Positions 31,699 to 42,190 of a stretch of DNA of 64,000 nucleotides are shown piece by piece. The position numbers were made by a program, and so were the translations under genes. Source of the stretch: an uncultured Pseudomonadota bacterium (GTDB taxonomy: Bacteria; Pseudomonadota; Alphaproteobacteria; RF32; CAG-239); contig CASFJK010000004.1 of assembly GCA_949295025.1 (NCBI GenBank), positions 1 to 64,000 on the forward strand, read 5' to 3'. How positions within the stretch are numbered: position 1 is the stretch's first letter; each line of letters starts with the position of its first letter. The notes beneath the pieces were generated by a model, which saw nothing but the letters and a program-made list of their open reading frames with translations, was not told the origin of the DNA and did not search any database.

Positions 31699-32280
31699 TC
31701 ATTTTTTGAGGTTAGACTTGTTTGATGAAGGAACAATGTTTCCAGGAAGCCAGCGATTGACGACCTCCCAGCGGTTGCCGAATTTTTGAAATGCTTGCAT
31801 TTCACTTGCTCCGCTTTCTTCAGCACTAATCTCAATACGAACGCCGATTTTTTCAAATTCCATGCATTCACAAAGTTTATCCAATTCACCATCAATAATT
31901 TGATAGGCATAACGACCTATTTTATACAAATTATCATAGATGGGTTGGAAAGAAGAACCGATTACAGCAGCAGTGCCATCAACTTTTGCCAAGAACACAT
32001 AATTATTTTTTCTGTTGCTCTTGGTGTAGTAGCATGTAAAACGAGAGTTTTGACATAGCATCTCGGTTGGCCATTCAACTGCAACTTTTTGTTCTTTTAT
32101 CCATTTATAGAAACGGTTTTTTATGATAATGAAACAAACATTGTTGTCGGTGTAATCTCTGACATATGTATAAGGAATGTCAGATGCTTGTTTGGTTTGA
32201 GCATCAATGAGTTGGTCATTTACCACAATAAAAAATCTGTTTTCAAAACGGATAACTCTTTCAAATTCAAAATCTTCCAT
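31699..32280 (-). CDS. Hypothetical protein, 193 residues, beta-rich
   Basis: No family recognised. The first ~125 residues read as successive short beta strands (RVIRFENRFFIVVNDQLID, NNVCFIIIKNRFYKW, FTCYYTKSNRKNNYVFLAKV), perhaps a beta-propeller fragment or barrel. The C terminus is polar and basic (SSNKSNLKK). There is no signal peptide. The start lacks a Shine-Dalgarno sequence. It is the first gene of a two-gene minus-strand unit with the 186-residue protein. Confidence 0.6.
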   Translation of the reverse strand: MEDFEFERVIRFENRFFIVVNDQLIDAQTKQASDIPYTYVRDYTDNNVCFIIIKNRFYKWIKEQKVAVEWPTEMLCQNSRFTCYYTKSNRKNNYVFLAKVDGTAAVIGSSFQPIYDNLYKIGRYAYQIIDGELDKLCECMEFEKIGVRIEISAEESGASEMQAFQKFGNRWEVVNRWLPGNIVPSSNKSNLKK

Positions 32281-32371
32281 AGCTTCAAAATAATTAAAAA
32301 ATTAAACATAAAAATACAAAATGTTCGGGTAGATTAATATTGTGGACAAAAATTGTCAATAATTTAAATGC

Positions 32372-32402
32372 AAAAAAAAGAGCTCGAAAATGAGCCCTTT
32401 AG
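32372..32402 (-). terminator. Terminator of the U32 gene (minus strand)
   Basis: On the minus strand, AAAGGGCTC-ATTTTC-GAGCTCTTT followed by T-run, about 27 bases beyond the stop of the 32429-33826 gene. Confidence 0.8.
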
Positions 32403-32428
32403 TGTTTTTTGTATTGAAATACAATTAT

Positions 32429-33826
32429 TTATTTTTTGCAAAGAATATCAAATTCTTCTTTTTTATGATTAAGCATTGTTGCATTTTCACCCTGAATGGG
32501 GGCAAATTTGCGTGCAATAACATATTGCGGCAAGAGTTTTTTGATTTCTGCAAGCGGTCGATTCCAACTGTTTGGTTTAATTCTTATCTTTTTCTCTTGT
32601 CCGGCAGAAACTTTCGGGGTGATTTCTCCCGTGACGGCATCTTCAAATTCTTCTAACTTTAATTTGATATTTTCTAATGAGTTGGGCATCAAGAATTCAA
32701 TCTCTTCACCGGAATTGATATAATTTCTGATTTCAAAAATGGCGTCATCACCTTGCCATTCAACAATAGAGCCGGCAAAGAGCCAATCGCCCAAGGTTCT
32801 TGTGTATTCATAATTTTGGCTGATGTTGGTTAACTTACCATCATGGAAGCCCAAGCAATAGCCACGGTTTTGCAAAGTATATAAATCCGGCATATATTTG
32901 TTGTAATCCCATGTGTCGGGAGCGGCATACCAGTCATCAATAGCTTGACGGTAGGTGCGGGCAACAATGGCGGCATAATATTCGGTTTTGTTTCTACCTT
33001 CAACTTTGAGTGAATCCATGCCGATGCTTAATAAATCCGGTAATCGGGGCATGAGGCACATATCTTTGGAATTGAGCATATAGCCGCCATGTTCATCTTC
33101 CATTACCTCAAAATATTCTCCGGGGCGGAACTCTTCTTCCAACAAAAATTCAAAGCTGTCTTTATTGTGTTCGTCTATCACCAACTCTTTGATGGTTCCG
33201 TCTTTCAAACGCAAATGCAATTTGTAGTGCCAACGGCAACAGTGGGCGCATTTGCCTTGGTTGGCAGAACGGTCGGCTAAATAGTTGGAGATTAAGCAAC
33301 GTCCGGAATAGGACATACACATAGCACCGTGCATGAAACATTCCAACAAAATATCAGGGCATTTTTCTCTGATTTCTTTCATTTCTTCAAAGGTGACTTC
33401 ACGTCCCAAAACGCAGAGTTTGGCTCCTTGATTTTGCCAAAACTTAACGGCTTGCCAAGAGCAAATGTTGGCTTGGGTTGACACAAACAAATTAAGCTCT
33501 GGTGCGTTGTCTTTCACATATTGAAAAACGCCGGGGTCGGCAATCAAAACACCATCCGGCTGAAGGTGTCTGAGGGTTTCGACAAATGTCGGCAGTTTTT
33601 CAACATCGCGATTGTGCATGAACAAATTTAGGGTCAGATAGATTTTTTTGCCATGAGCATGAACAAACTCTATGCCCTCTTTTAATTCCTCCATGGTGAA
33701 TTTGGATTGAGCTCGTAAGCACATATCCGGTGTACCGGCATAAACAGCATCGGCTCCGTATAAAATGGCGGTTTTTAATTTGACCAGTGAACCAGCCGGC
33801 AAAAGTAATTCTGCTTTATCTAACAT
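32429..33826 (-). CDS. U32 family protein (TrhP/YegQ-like)
   Basis: 465 residues from the ATG at 33826, which follows AAGGA and lies directly after the stop of the upstream gene; the frame is open to 33865 but that overlaps. U32 features: ELLLPAGSLVKLKTAILYGADAVYAG, FVHAHGKKIYLTLN, ECFMHGAMCMSYSGRCLIS, and Cys residues CAHCC used in cluster or metal binding. SLKVEGRNKTEYYAA follows. Closest in layout to TrhP, which with TrhO supports tRNA 5-hydroxyuridine formation using prephenate, rather than to a true peptidase. Confidence 0.85.
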   Translation of the reverse strand: MLDKAELLLPAGSLVKLKTAILYGADAVYAGTPDMCLRAQSKFTMEELKEGIEFVHAHGKKIYLTLNLFMHNRDVEKLPTFVETLRHLQPDGVLIADPGVFQYVKDNAPELNLFVSTQANICSWQAVKFWQNQGAKLCVLGREVTFEEMKEIREKCPDILLECFMHGAMCMSYSGRCLISNYLADRSANQGKCAHCCRWHYKLHLRLKDGTIKELVIDEHNKDSFEFLLEEEFRPGEYFEVMEDEHGGYMLNSKDMCLMPRLPDLLSIGMDSLKVEGRNKTEYYAAIVARTYRQAIDDWYAAPDTWDYNKYMPDLYTLQNRGYCLGFHDGKLTNISQNYEYTRTLGDWLFAGSIVEWQGDDAIFEIRNYINSGEEIEFLMPNSLENIKLKLEEFEDAVTGEITPKVSAGQEKKIRIKPNSWNRPLAEIKKLLPQYVIARKFAPIQGENATMLNHKKEEFDILCKK

Positions 33827-33827
33827 T

Positions 33828-34607
33828 TTATTTGTCCTTAACGGTAATATTTTTTGTATAAACATCTAATCTGCCCAAAGGGGTATCTTCTACCAAGACA
33901 TGGGCGATAAACGGCATTTTGCTTTCTTTGTCTTCCATAATCCAAAAATAAACCGGATGTTTGGAGGTGAGCTCCCACATCAAATCATCGTCTTTTGAGT
34001 TGAGCTTGTCAATATACATTGAGCATTTGACGGCAGGACCTTCAAAAGAAGAGTATTCATTTTTGGTGAGGGTATCTTGTCCTTCATCTTTGAAGATGAC
34101 ATCAAAGCGGCGCTTGCCATCAAAAACTTCCATGCGAGAATCGCAAAATTTAAGTTCATTGTATTGTTTTGCAAGTTTTGCAAAAACGGTTTGCAAGTCT
34201 GTGGTGTCTTTATTATTTACATCGGGAGTGATTTCAACTTTTTTAGCTTTATCATTTTTTGAACTCAAACGGAAAATGGGGTCCCCTTTATCATTATAAA
34301 CCAATTCTTTGGTGCGTTTGGTAAAACGTGACTGAGATTGATATTTGTAGCTTGTTGTTTCAAAATCTTTGTCTTTAATATTGCCAGTGGTGGAATAGAT
34401 GGCCTTAAACGGGTATAGGGTATCAAAAACACCGGCTGTTTTGACTTCTGAACGAATGGCATAATTTTTAGGAGAAAGTTCATACGTGAACTTTGTGGTA
34501 CTGGCGTTAAATACTCCTAAAATGGCAGTAAAGTCGTGTTCTACTGTGGCAGCTTGAACTTTAGAACAAGCAAGTATCAGTAAAAGAGATAAAAAGATTT
34601 TTTTCAT
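33828..34607 (-). CDS. DUF3108-type periplasmic protein
   Basis: 259 residues. A cleavable signal peptide (FLSLLLILACSKVQA, cut after Ala19) leads to a beta-rich mature protein. TYELSPKNYAIRSEVKTAGVFDTLYPFKA and the later DSRMEVFDGKRRFDVIF and PFIAHVLVEDTPLGRL fit the DUF3108 pattern seen in alphaproteobacteria (recognised by layout, not a search). The function is unknown, probably envelope-related. It is divergent from ddl and immediately upstream of the U32 gene. Confidence 0.7.
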   Translation of the reverse strand: MKKIFLSLLLILACSKVQAATVEHDFTAILGVFNASTTKFTYELSPKNYAIRSEVKTAGVFDTLYPFKAIYSTTGNIKDKDFETTSYKYQSQSRFTKRTKELVYNDKGDPIFRLSSKNDKAKKVEITPDVNNKDTTDLQTVFAKLAKQYNELKFCDSRMEVFDGKRRFDVIFKDEGQDTLTKNEYSSFEGPAVKCSMYIDKLNSKDDDLMWELTSKHPVYFWIMEDKESKMPFIAHVLVEDTPLGRLDVYTKNITVKDK

Positions 34608-34692
34608 AATTTTCCTTATTTTTTAATAAATATTCAAAACTTTGCGGGGTATATTATCATAAAAATTCATTCTATAAAGGAAAATAATAAAA

Positions 34693-35628
34693 ATGAAGAA
34701 AAAAGTTTTAGTCGTTATGGGCGGCTTTTCCTCAGAAAGAGAAGTCAGTTTGGTGAGTGGAAAAGGCGTTAGTGAAGCCTTGAGCCAAAAAGGATATGAT
34801 GTTATCCCATTCGTATTGAATGATGTGTGTGAATTTATTGAGGTCTTGAAAAAAGAAAAACCTGATGCCGTTTTTAATGCATTACACGGAAATTGGGGCG
34901 AAGACGGTGAAATTCAAGCATTGCTTGACTTATTGCAAGTTCCTTATACGCATTCCGGAATGAAAGCCTCAGTTTTGGGAATGGATAAAGCATTGACTAA
35001 ACTTGTGTGCGAGCGCTATGGAATTAAAGTTGCCAAAGGGGAAGAAAAAACTTTTGGAGAATATAAAAAATCTGGTACAAAAATAAAAATTCCATATGTT
35101 GTTAAACCGGCCAGCGACGGTTCAAGTGTCGGTGTTTTTATCGTTAAAAATGAAGAAGATGCGAAAAAAGTTTTTTATGATGATGAAGAAAAAGAAATTA
35201 TCATTGAAGAATTTATTGATGGACATGAGTTGACTTGCGCTGTTTTGAACGGAAAGGCTTTGGCTGTGACCGAAATGCAGGCTAAATGCGCTTTCTACGA
35301 TTATACCGCAAAATATACAGATGGTATGACGATGCATGTATTGCCGGCTCCAATTTCAGAAGAAGCAACAAAAACTTGTATGGAATATGCCGAAAAATTG
35401 CACCAAAAACTCGGCTGCAAAATGCTTTCTCGTTGCGATTTTCGTTATAATGAAAAAGATGGTGTGGTTTTACTCGAAATAAATACGGCTCCAGGAATGA
35501 CCCCATTATCTTTGGTGCCCGAACAAGCAAAATATTGTGGTATTTCTTATGCAGATTTGTGTGCTCAATTGGTTGAAAATGCAACTTGTCGTCCTTTTGA
35601 TGAGGGAGCATTGAATGCCTCAAAATAA
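34693..35628 (+). CDS. ddl: D-alanine--D-alanine ligase
   Basis: 311 residues. It makes the D-Ala-D-Ala dipeptide for lipid II. Motifs: VMGGFSSEREVSLVSGKGV (N-terminal domain), NALHGNWGEDGEIQALLDLL, VVKPASDGSSVGVF (ATP-grasp loop), EEFIDGHELT and LEINTAPGMTPLSL (Mg/phosphate ligands). AAAGGA is the ribosome binding site. It overlaps miaA by 14 bases. In many alphaproteobacteria ddl sits between murB and ftsQ; here it is elsewhere. Confidence 0.96.
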   Translation: MKKKVLVVMGGFSSEREVSLVSGKGVSEALSQKGYDVIPFVLNDVCEFIEVLKKEKPDAVFNALHGNWGEDGEIQALLDLLQVPYTHSGMKASVLGMDKALTKLVCERYGIKVAKGEEKTFGEYKKSGTKIKIPYVVKPASDGSSVGVFIVKNEEDAKKVFYDDEEKEIIIEEFIDGHELTCAVLNGKALAVTEMQAKCAFYDYTAKYTDGMTMHVLPAPISEEATKTCMEYAEKLHQKLGCKMLSRCDFRYNEKDGVVLLEINTAPGMTPLSLVPEQAKYCGISYADLCAQLVENATCRPFDEGALNASK

Positions 35629-36544
35629 AAAGGTGATTGTGATTGCCGGTCCCACTGCTTCGGGAAAATCGGCTTTAGCTATAGATGTGGCTTTGGCTTG
35701 CAATGGCGAAATTATTAATGCAGATTCAATGCAGGTTTATAAAGATATTCCGATTTTGGCAGCTTGCCCTACAGAAGAAGATAAAGCAAAAGTAGCTCAT
35801 CATCTTTATCAAATTTATGATGCCTCTGTAAATGGTACGGTGGTGGATTGGTTGGACAAGGCTGTTGCGCAGATAAAACTTTGTTGGCAAAAAAATAAAT
35901 TGCCGGTAGTTGTCGGTGGTACCGGTATGTATATCAGTAATTTGATTGATGGAACAACAACGGTTCCTGAAGCAGATGCTAAAATCAGAGATGATTTGCG
36001 TGAACAATGCAAACAAGGCAAACTGCAAGAAATATATGAAAAATTGCAACAAGTTGATCCTGTGTCGGCAGCTCGAATCCATGCCGGCGATACAACACGG
36101 GTTTTGCGCGCATACGGCGTTTATTTGCAAACGGGAATAGCTCTTTCTGCTTGGCAAAATAAACCGATGGATAAAAAACTTCCAGAAGCTGAGTTTATTG
36201 TGATTAAATTGTTGCCTCATAAAGAAGAGTTGGATCAAAGATGTTTTTTGCGTTTTGATCAAATGTTGCAACAAGGGGCTTTGGCAGAAGTGGTGCGTTT
36301 GGCGGAAAAAAATTTGCCGGATACATTGCCGGCAATGAAAGCTTTGGGCGTGCCGGAATTGATGATGTTCGTTCGAGGCAAATGCTCTTTGGAAGAAGCT
36401 GTCGCTTTAGGAAAATTGCATACAAGACAGTATGCAAAACGTCAAAAAACATGGTTTGCTCATAAATTGACAGCAGACATTGAATTGAACGAATGTTATC
36501 ATCAACAAAAAAATTTAATAAATGATGTTAAAAAAATATTATAA
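35615..36544 (+). CDS. miaA: tRNA dimethylallyltransferase
   Basis: 309 residues. It adds the dimethylallyl group to A37 of tRNAs reading UNN codons. P-loop AGPTASGKSALA (near residue 11), NADSMQVYKDIPILAACP and VVGGTGMYISNLIDG are present, as is the C-terminal HTRQYAKRQKTWF. It overlaps the ddl 3' end by 14 bases and starts within it, so it depends on translational coupling. Confidence 0.96.
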   Translation: MPQNKKVIVIAGPTASGKSALAIDVALACNGEIINADSMQVYKDIPILAACPTEEDKAKVAHHLYQIYDASVNGTVVDWLDKAVAQIKLCWQKNKLPVVVGGTGMYISNLIDGTTTVPEADAKIRDDLREQCKQGKLQEIYEKLQQVDPVSAARIHAGDTTRVLRAYGVYLQTGIALSAWQNKPMDKKLPEAEFIVIKLLPHKEELDQRCFLRFDQMLQQGALAEVVRLAEKNLPDTLPAMKALGVPELMMFVRGKCSLEEAVALGKLHTRQYAKRQKTWFAHKLTADIELNECYHQQKNLINDVKKIL

Positions 36545-36601
36545 TTGTTGCACTTGCTTGCATATGGTTATAAAACTAAGCTAATAAATTTAAATTTATG
36601 A

Positions 36602-37657
<1,056 letters not shown>

Positions 37658-37667
37658 TCCTTATTTG

Positions 37668-37737
37668 AAAAGGGTTCGTTCTTGGCTTTGTTGGTTTGAA
37701 ATGAAAAAAACAAAGCGAAAACGAGCCCTTTTTATTA
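37668..37737 (+). terminator. Long terminator or attenuator between mreB and mreC
   Basis: AAAAGGGTTCGTTCTTGGC + TTTG pairs with CAAAGCGAAAACG + AGCCCTTTT, a stem of about 20 pairs including G-U pairs and one bulge, with a 20-base loop, then TTTTTATT. Partial read-through would supply mreC-mreD-mrdA-rodA, since no clear second promoter is seen. Confidence 0.8.
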
Positions 37738-37756
37738 ATTTTATGGTGAGAGCTGT

Positions 37757-38605
37757 ATGAAACGTCGCAGAAGTTTATTTATTCATCTGAGTTATATTCG
37801 CATATTGGCTAAAAAATTTGCGATTGTTATTTTGTTTCTTACAGCATTTGCTTTAATGCTTTTGAATAAAACAGAAAGTGTTATTTTGGAAAAGACTTCT
37901 TCTGCCGCTGCAGATGTTATTAGTCCGGCTGTTGATTTGTTGGTGGTTCCGGCTCGTTTGATTGCCGGTGTTTATGATTATTTTGGTGAAATTAAAGAAG
38001 TATATAAAGATAATCAAGATTTGCGTGCTGAAAATAAAAAACTGCTGAACTTGTATGATAAAATGAAGGTGTTGGAAGTTGAAAATAAGCTTTTAGCTAA
38101 TTTGCTTAATTATGAAGTTCCTCCAGAGGCTGAGTTTATTACGGCCCGAATCATTGCAGAAGAAGGTGATGCCTTTTCTCATTCTGTGATTGCTTATACC
38201 GGCGGTTCTAACAAAGTGAAAAAAGGACAAGTTGTGTTGAGCGACAGAGGTGTGGTCGGTCGTGTTGATAAACTTGGTAATATGTATTCTAAAATTTTGT
38301 TGATTACAGATATTAACTCTCGTATTCCGGTTATGGTTGAAAAGAACAGAGTGAGAGGTATTTTGGCCGGAGATAACACATCATTGCCCAAAATGGTGTT
38401 TATTCCTCTTGATGCAGAAATTAATGTCGGAGACAGAATTGTTACTTCTGGTGTGGCAGGGGTGTTTCCTTCCGGATTGCCTGTTGGTCGTATAGCTTCA
38501 GTAGAAAAAAATCAGGTAATTGTGAAACCATATAGCAATTTGGATAATTTGGAATATGTCCGCATAGTGGATTATGGTTTGGAAGGAATCATTAGCAATG
38601 AGTAG
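37757..38605 (+). CDS. mreC: Rod shape-determining protein MreC
   Basis: 282 residues. One N-terminal membrane helix (about 20-38), a periplasmic coiled coil (about 75-115, YKDNQDLRAENKKLLNLYDK) and the beta-barrel MreC domain with ITARIIAEEGDAFSHSV, VVLSDRGVVGRVDKLG and GDRIVTSGVAGVFPSGLPVG. MreC connects MreB and the PBP2-RodA synthase. It overlaps mreD by eight bases. Confidence 0.95.
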   Translation: MKRRRSLFIHLSYIRILAKKFAIVILFLTAFALMLLNKTESVILEKTSSAAADVISPAVDLLVVPARLIAGVYDYFGEIKEVYKDNQDLRAENKKLLNLYDKMKVLEVENKLLANLLNYEVPPEAEFITARIIAEEGDAFSHSVIAYTGGSNKVKKGQVVLSDRGVVGRVDKLGNMYSKILLITDINSRIPVMVEKNRVRGILAGDNTSLPKMVFIPLDAEINVGDRIVTSGVAGVFPSGLPVGRIASVEKNQVIVKPYSNLDNLEYVRIVDYGLEGIISNE

Positions 38606-39155
38606 ACGGTTGCAATCCATCAATGATCGTACGGTTATGCAAGATGAAATTGCTGAAAATGTAAAAGGTTATTTTCAGCGACTGTCTCCCATATTCTTTT
38701 CTTTGTTCTTAATATTGTTATCTTATGTTCCTTTGGATTTTGTCCTTTCTTCTAATATTCGTCCCGCTGTTGGGATGATTTGCGTTTATTATTGGATTAT
38801 TCATCGTCCGGATATATTTAATTTGTTTTCTGTTTTTATTTTAGGTTTGGTTGATGATGTTTTGAGTGCAGTTCCGACAGGAACAAATATTTTTTCTTTA
38901 TTGGTTTTGTTTGTGTTGCTATTAAATTTAGGACGTTTTTTTAATGGAAAACCTTTTATTGTAACATGGTATGGTTTTGCTATTTTGTCCTTCTTGACTT
39001 TTTTATGTAAGTGGCTGATTGTTTCCATTTATTATGGACAGTTTTTGCCGTTTGTGCAGGTTTTGTTCAGTTATCTTTTTTCAGTTACGGCATATCCTAT
39101 TTTATCTTTGTTTAATGCCTTTATACAAAACTATTTGATTCAGGATGAGGCTTAA
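38598..39155 (+). CDS. mreD: Rod shape-determining protein MreD
   Basis: 185 residues, an integral membrane protein with about five or six hydrophobic helices after a charged N terminus of about 35 residues. The LVDDVLSAVPTGTNIFSLL segment matches the conserved 'G(L/F)..D.....P.G' loop of MreD. The ATG at 38598 was chosen because it overlaps the mreC stop by eight bases; the frame is open a little further upstream. mrdA follows after one base. Confidence 0.9.
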   Translation: MSRRLQSINDRTVMQDEIAENVKGYFQRLSPIFFSLFLILLSYVPLDFVLSSNIRPAVGMICVYYWIIHRPDIFNLFSVFILGLVDDVLSAVPTGTNIFSLLVLFVLLLNLGRFFNGKPFIVTWYGFAILSFLTFLCKWLIVSIYYGQFLPFVQVLFSYLFSVTAYPILSLFNAFIQNYLIQDEA

Positions 39156-39156
39156 G

Positions 39157-41040
39157 ATGAATCGCGATAATGATAAAGGAAAAGTATTGATTAACCGCTC
39201 CTTGATGGTGGGAGTTGGTAAGTTTTTCTTGTTGTTATGCATAATCTTTCGTCTTTATTATTTGCAGGTGTATCAGGCAGATAAATATAAAACATTGGCT
39301 GATGAAAATAGAATTTCAACACGTTTATTGGTGCCGCCACGTGGGTTGATTTATGATAGAAACGGTGAAGTGATTGCAACAAATCGTCAGAATTTTCAGG
39401 CTTTGATTGTGGCTGAGCAAACTCCGAATTTGCAAGAAACTCTTGATGCATTTAAAAAAATTATGCCCTTGAGTGAAGCTGAGGAACAACGTATTAAAAA
39501 AGATTTGAAATCAAATAAAAGTTTTGTTCCTATTAAAATTAAAGATAATTTGTCTTGGGAAGAAGTTGCAAAAATTCAGCTGAATGCTCCGGATTTGCCA
39601 GGTATCATTATTGATGAAGGCTTATCCCGTTATTATCCGTATGGTGAGAAAATGGCCCATGTTTTGGGATATGTTGCGGCTGTTTCTGAAAAAGATGTCA
39701 AAGATGATCCTTTATTGGAAGTTCCTGGTTTTAAAATCGGAAAATCAGGAATTGAAAAGCTTTTTGAGAAAAAACTGCGTGGTAAAGGCGGAAACCTCAA
39801 ATCAGAAGTAAATGCATACGGACGCGTTATGAAAGAAATTGAGAAAAACGAAGGCGTGCCCGGAGAACGTGTTGACTTAACCTTAGATGTGCGTCTGCAA
39901 GAAAAGGCTTATGACTTGTTTACCGAAAAAGATCATAGTGGCGCAGCTATTTTGCTTGATGTGCACACCGGTGAGATTTTGGCTTTTGTTTCAGCTCCTT
40001 CTTTTGATCCTAATGTTTTTTCTCAGGGAATTAGTAATGCTCAATGGAAAGAGCTTATTTCCAATGAAAAAAATCCACTCAGTAATAAAGCTATTTCAGG
40101 GCAATATTCTCCGGGATCTACCTTCAAAATTATTACCGCTTTGGCTGCATTAGAAGCAGGCGCAATTAAACCTGATACACGCTTTTTCTGCGCTGCTAAA
40201 ATGACCTTGGGTACACATGCTTTTCACTGTTGGAAAAGAATTGGTCATGGTTATTTGAATGTGGTTGAGGCATTGAAAAATTCTTGTGACATTTTCTTTT
40301 ATGAGACTGCTTTGCGCTTGGGAATTGAGAAAATTGCCGATATGGCAAGACGTTTTGGTTTGGGAAGCAAAATCAATGTTGGACTGGAAAACGAAAAAGC
40401 AGGATTGATTCCGGACAAAGCGTGGAAATTAAAACGCTTTGGTGAGCCGTGGCAACAAGGCGAAAGTTTGATTTCCGGTATTGGACAAGGATATATTTTG
40501 ACTACTCCATTGCAACTTGCAACCATGGTTGCGCGCGTGGCTAATGGTGGATATGAAGTTACACCAACTTTTAGCAAACTGACTAATTATGAGAAGAAAC
40601 ATATCAAAAAAATTAATGTTAATCCTAATTATTTGGATATGATTAAAGAAGGAATGTATGAAGTGGTGAATATTCCGGGAGCAACGGCTTATGGTTCTCG
40701 TTTCGATTATCATGGTATTAAAATGGCCGGAAAGACAGGTTCTACACAAGTGCGTCGTATTACCATGAAAGAACGCCAAACCAGAATCTTAAAACAAGAA
40801 GAATTACCATGGAAATATCGTGATCATGGTGTGTTTGTTGGATATGCTCCTGCCGATAATCCTAAATATGCCGTAGCCGTTTTGGTCGAACATGGCGGCG
40901 GTGGTTCTAAAGCCGCTGCTCCTATTGCCAGCAAAATTTTGTTAGAGGCAGTTAAATTGGATACCAGTTTACATGGTATTCAACCAGAAAAAGTGATGAC
41001 ACCTTTAAAATTCGGAACAGAGGTTGTTCCTTCGGAATAA
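39157..41040 (+). CDS. mrdA: Penicillin-binding protein 2 (transpeptidase)
   Basis: 627 residues from the ATG at 39157, one base after the mreD stop; a second ATG four codons upstream overlaps mreD. It is a class B PBP: one membrane helix (about 14-33), pedestal domain (PPRGLIYDRNGEVIATN), and transpeptidase domain with SPGSTFK (active Ser), SCD (SxN-like motif within LKNSCDIFFY) and KTGST. It cross-links lateral wall peptidoglycan with RodA. Fourth gene of the mre/mrd operon. Confidence 0.96.
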   Translation: MNRDNDKGKVLINRSLMVGVGKFFLLLCIIFRLYYLQVYQADKYKTLADENRISTRLLVPPRGLIYDRNGEVIATNRQNFQALIVAEQTPNLQETLDAFKKIMPLSEAEEQRIKKDLKSNKSFVPIKIKDNLSWEEVAKIQLNAPDLPGIIIDEGLSRYYPYGEKMAHVLGYVAAVSEKDVKDDPLLEVPGFKIGKSGIEKLFEKKLRGKGGNLKSEVNAYGRVMKEIEKNEGVPGERVDLTLDVRLQEKAYDLFTEKDHSGAAILLDVHTGEILAFVSAPSFDPNVFSQGISNAQWKELISNEKNPLSNKAISGQYSPGSTFKIITALAALEAGAIKPDTRFFCAAKMTLGTHAFHCWKRIGHGYLNVVEALKNSCDIFFYETALRLGIEKIADMARRFGLGSKINVGLENEKAGLIPDKAWKLKRFGEPWQQGESLISGIGQGYILTTPLQLATMVARVANGGYEVTPTFSKLTNYEKKHIKKINVNPNYLDMIKEGMYEVVNIPGATAYGSRFDYHGIKMAGKTGSTQVRRITMKERQTRILKQEELPWKYRDHGVFVGYAPADNPKYAVAVLVEHGGGGSKAAAPIASKILLEAVKLDTSLHGIQPEKVMTPLKFGTEVVPSE

Positions 41041-41049
41041 GAGGTCAAA

Positions 41050-42189
41050 ATGTATAAATTTTATGAGACAACCATTAAAACCCAATCTATGAGTTTGACA
41101 GAAAAGTTCTTTAATTTGAACTTTATGTATATATTATTTATCTCTTTGATGGCGGCCACAGGTGTTACAATGCTTTATTCTGCAGCTAATGGAAGCTGGA
41201 GCCCTTGGGCGTTTAATCATCTTATTCGTTTTGCTTTTGGCTTTTGCATCATGATTGCCTTGGCAATGTTGGATATTAGACTTTTTATGCGTTACGCTTA
41301 TCTGTTTTATTTTGCCTCTTTGTTTTTGTTGATTGTTGTTGAAGTGGAAGGGCATATCGGTATGGGTGCCCAACGTTGGATTAATTTGGGTATTATAAAA
41401 ATTCAACCTTCCGAGCTGATGAAAATTGCCTTGGTTTTAGCTTTGGCTCGTTATTTTCATACATCCTCTTTACAAAGTATTGAGAGCATTCGCGGAATCA
41501 TTCCTCCGGCTTTAATGACATTGTGTCCGGCTTTTTTAGTGATGATTCAACCTGACTTAGGTACTGCGTTGATGCTTCTTTTTACTGCCGGAATGATATT
41601 TTTTGTGGTTGGTGTGCAGATCTGGAAATTTGCCGTAGTTATTATCGGCGGACTTTTAGCTTTACCCATTGCTTGGCAGTTTTTACACGGATATCAAAAA
41701 AATCGTATTTTGACATTTTTGGATCCGGAAAGAGATCCTTTAGGTGCAGGCTATCATATTATTCAGTCTAAAATCGCCCTTGGGTCCGGAGGCGTCTTTG
41801 GTAAAGGATTTTTGAAAGGAACACAAAGCCATTTGAACTTTTTGCCTGAAAAACACACTGACTTTATTTTTACAATGCTTTCTGAAGAATTTGGTATGGT
41901 GGGTGCCGTTTTTGTGGTGATTGTGAACTTTTTGATTATTGCTTATACATATTCTTTTGCAATGAAGAGTAATAGCTATTTTGGAAAGTTGGTCGCTATT
42001 GGTTTGGCTTGTAACTACTTTCTATATATCTTTATCAATATCTCAATGGTATTAGGTATGTTACCTGTTGTTGGTATTCCGCTTCCACTTATTTCTTATG
42101 GTGGTACGGTTATGCTTTCCGTTATGTCTTCTTTTGGTATAATTCTTTGTGTGTATATTAATAGAAATATTAATATTGGCAAAGATTAA
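41050..42189 (+). CDS. rodA: Peptidoglycan glycosyltransferase RodA
   Basis: 379 residues of the SEDS family, about ten membrane helices. MGAQRWINLGIIKIQPSELMKI and MIQPDLGTALMLLFTAGMI are SEDS signatures, and FLPEKHTDFIFTMLSEEFGM contains the catalytic-region Glu/Asp block. GIPLPLISYGGTVML near the end is also diagnostic. It polymerises lipid II with PBP2. GAGGTC precedes the ATG. The palindromic repeat cluster begins right after the stop. Confidence 0.96.
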   Translation: MYKFYETTIKTQSMSLTEKFFNLNFMYILFISLMAATGVTMLYSAANGSWSPWAFNHLIRFAFGFCIMIALAMLDIRLFMRYAYLFYFASLFLLIVVEVEGHIGMGAQRWINLGIIKIQPSELMKIALVLALARYFHTSSLQSIESIRGIIPPALMTLCPAFLVMIQPDLGTALMLLFTAGMIFFVVGVQIWKFAVVIIGGLLALPIAWQFLHGYQKNRILTFLDPERDPLGAGYHIIQSKIALGSGGVFGKGFLKGTQSHLNFLPEKHTDFIFTMLSEEFGMVGAVFVVIVNFLIIAYTYSFAMKSNSYFGKLVAIGLACNYFLYIFINISMVLGMLPVVGIPLPLISYGGTVMLSVMSSFGIILCVYINRNINIGKD

Positions 42190-42190
42190 A

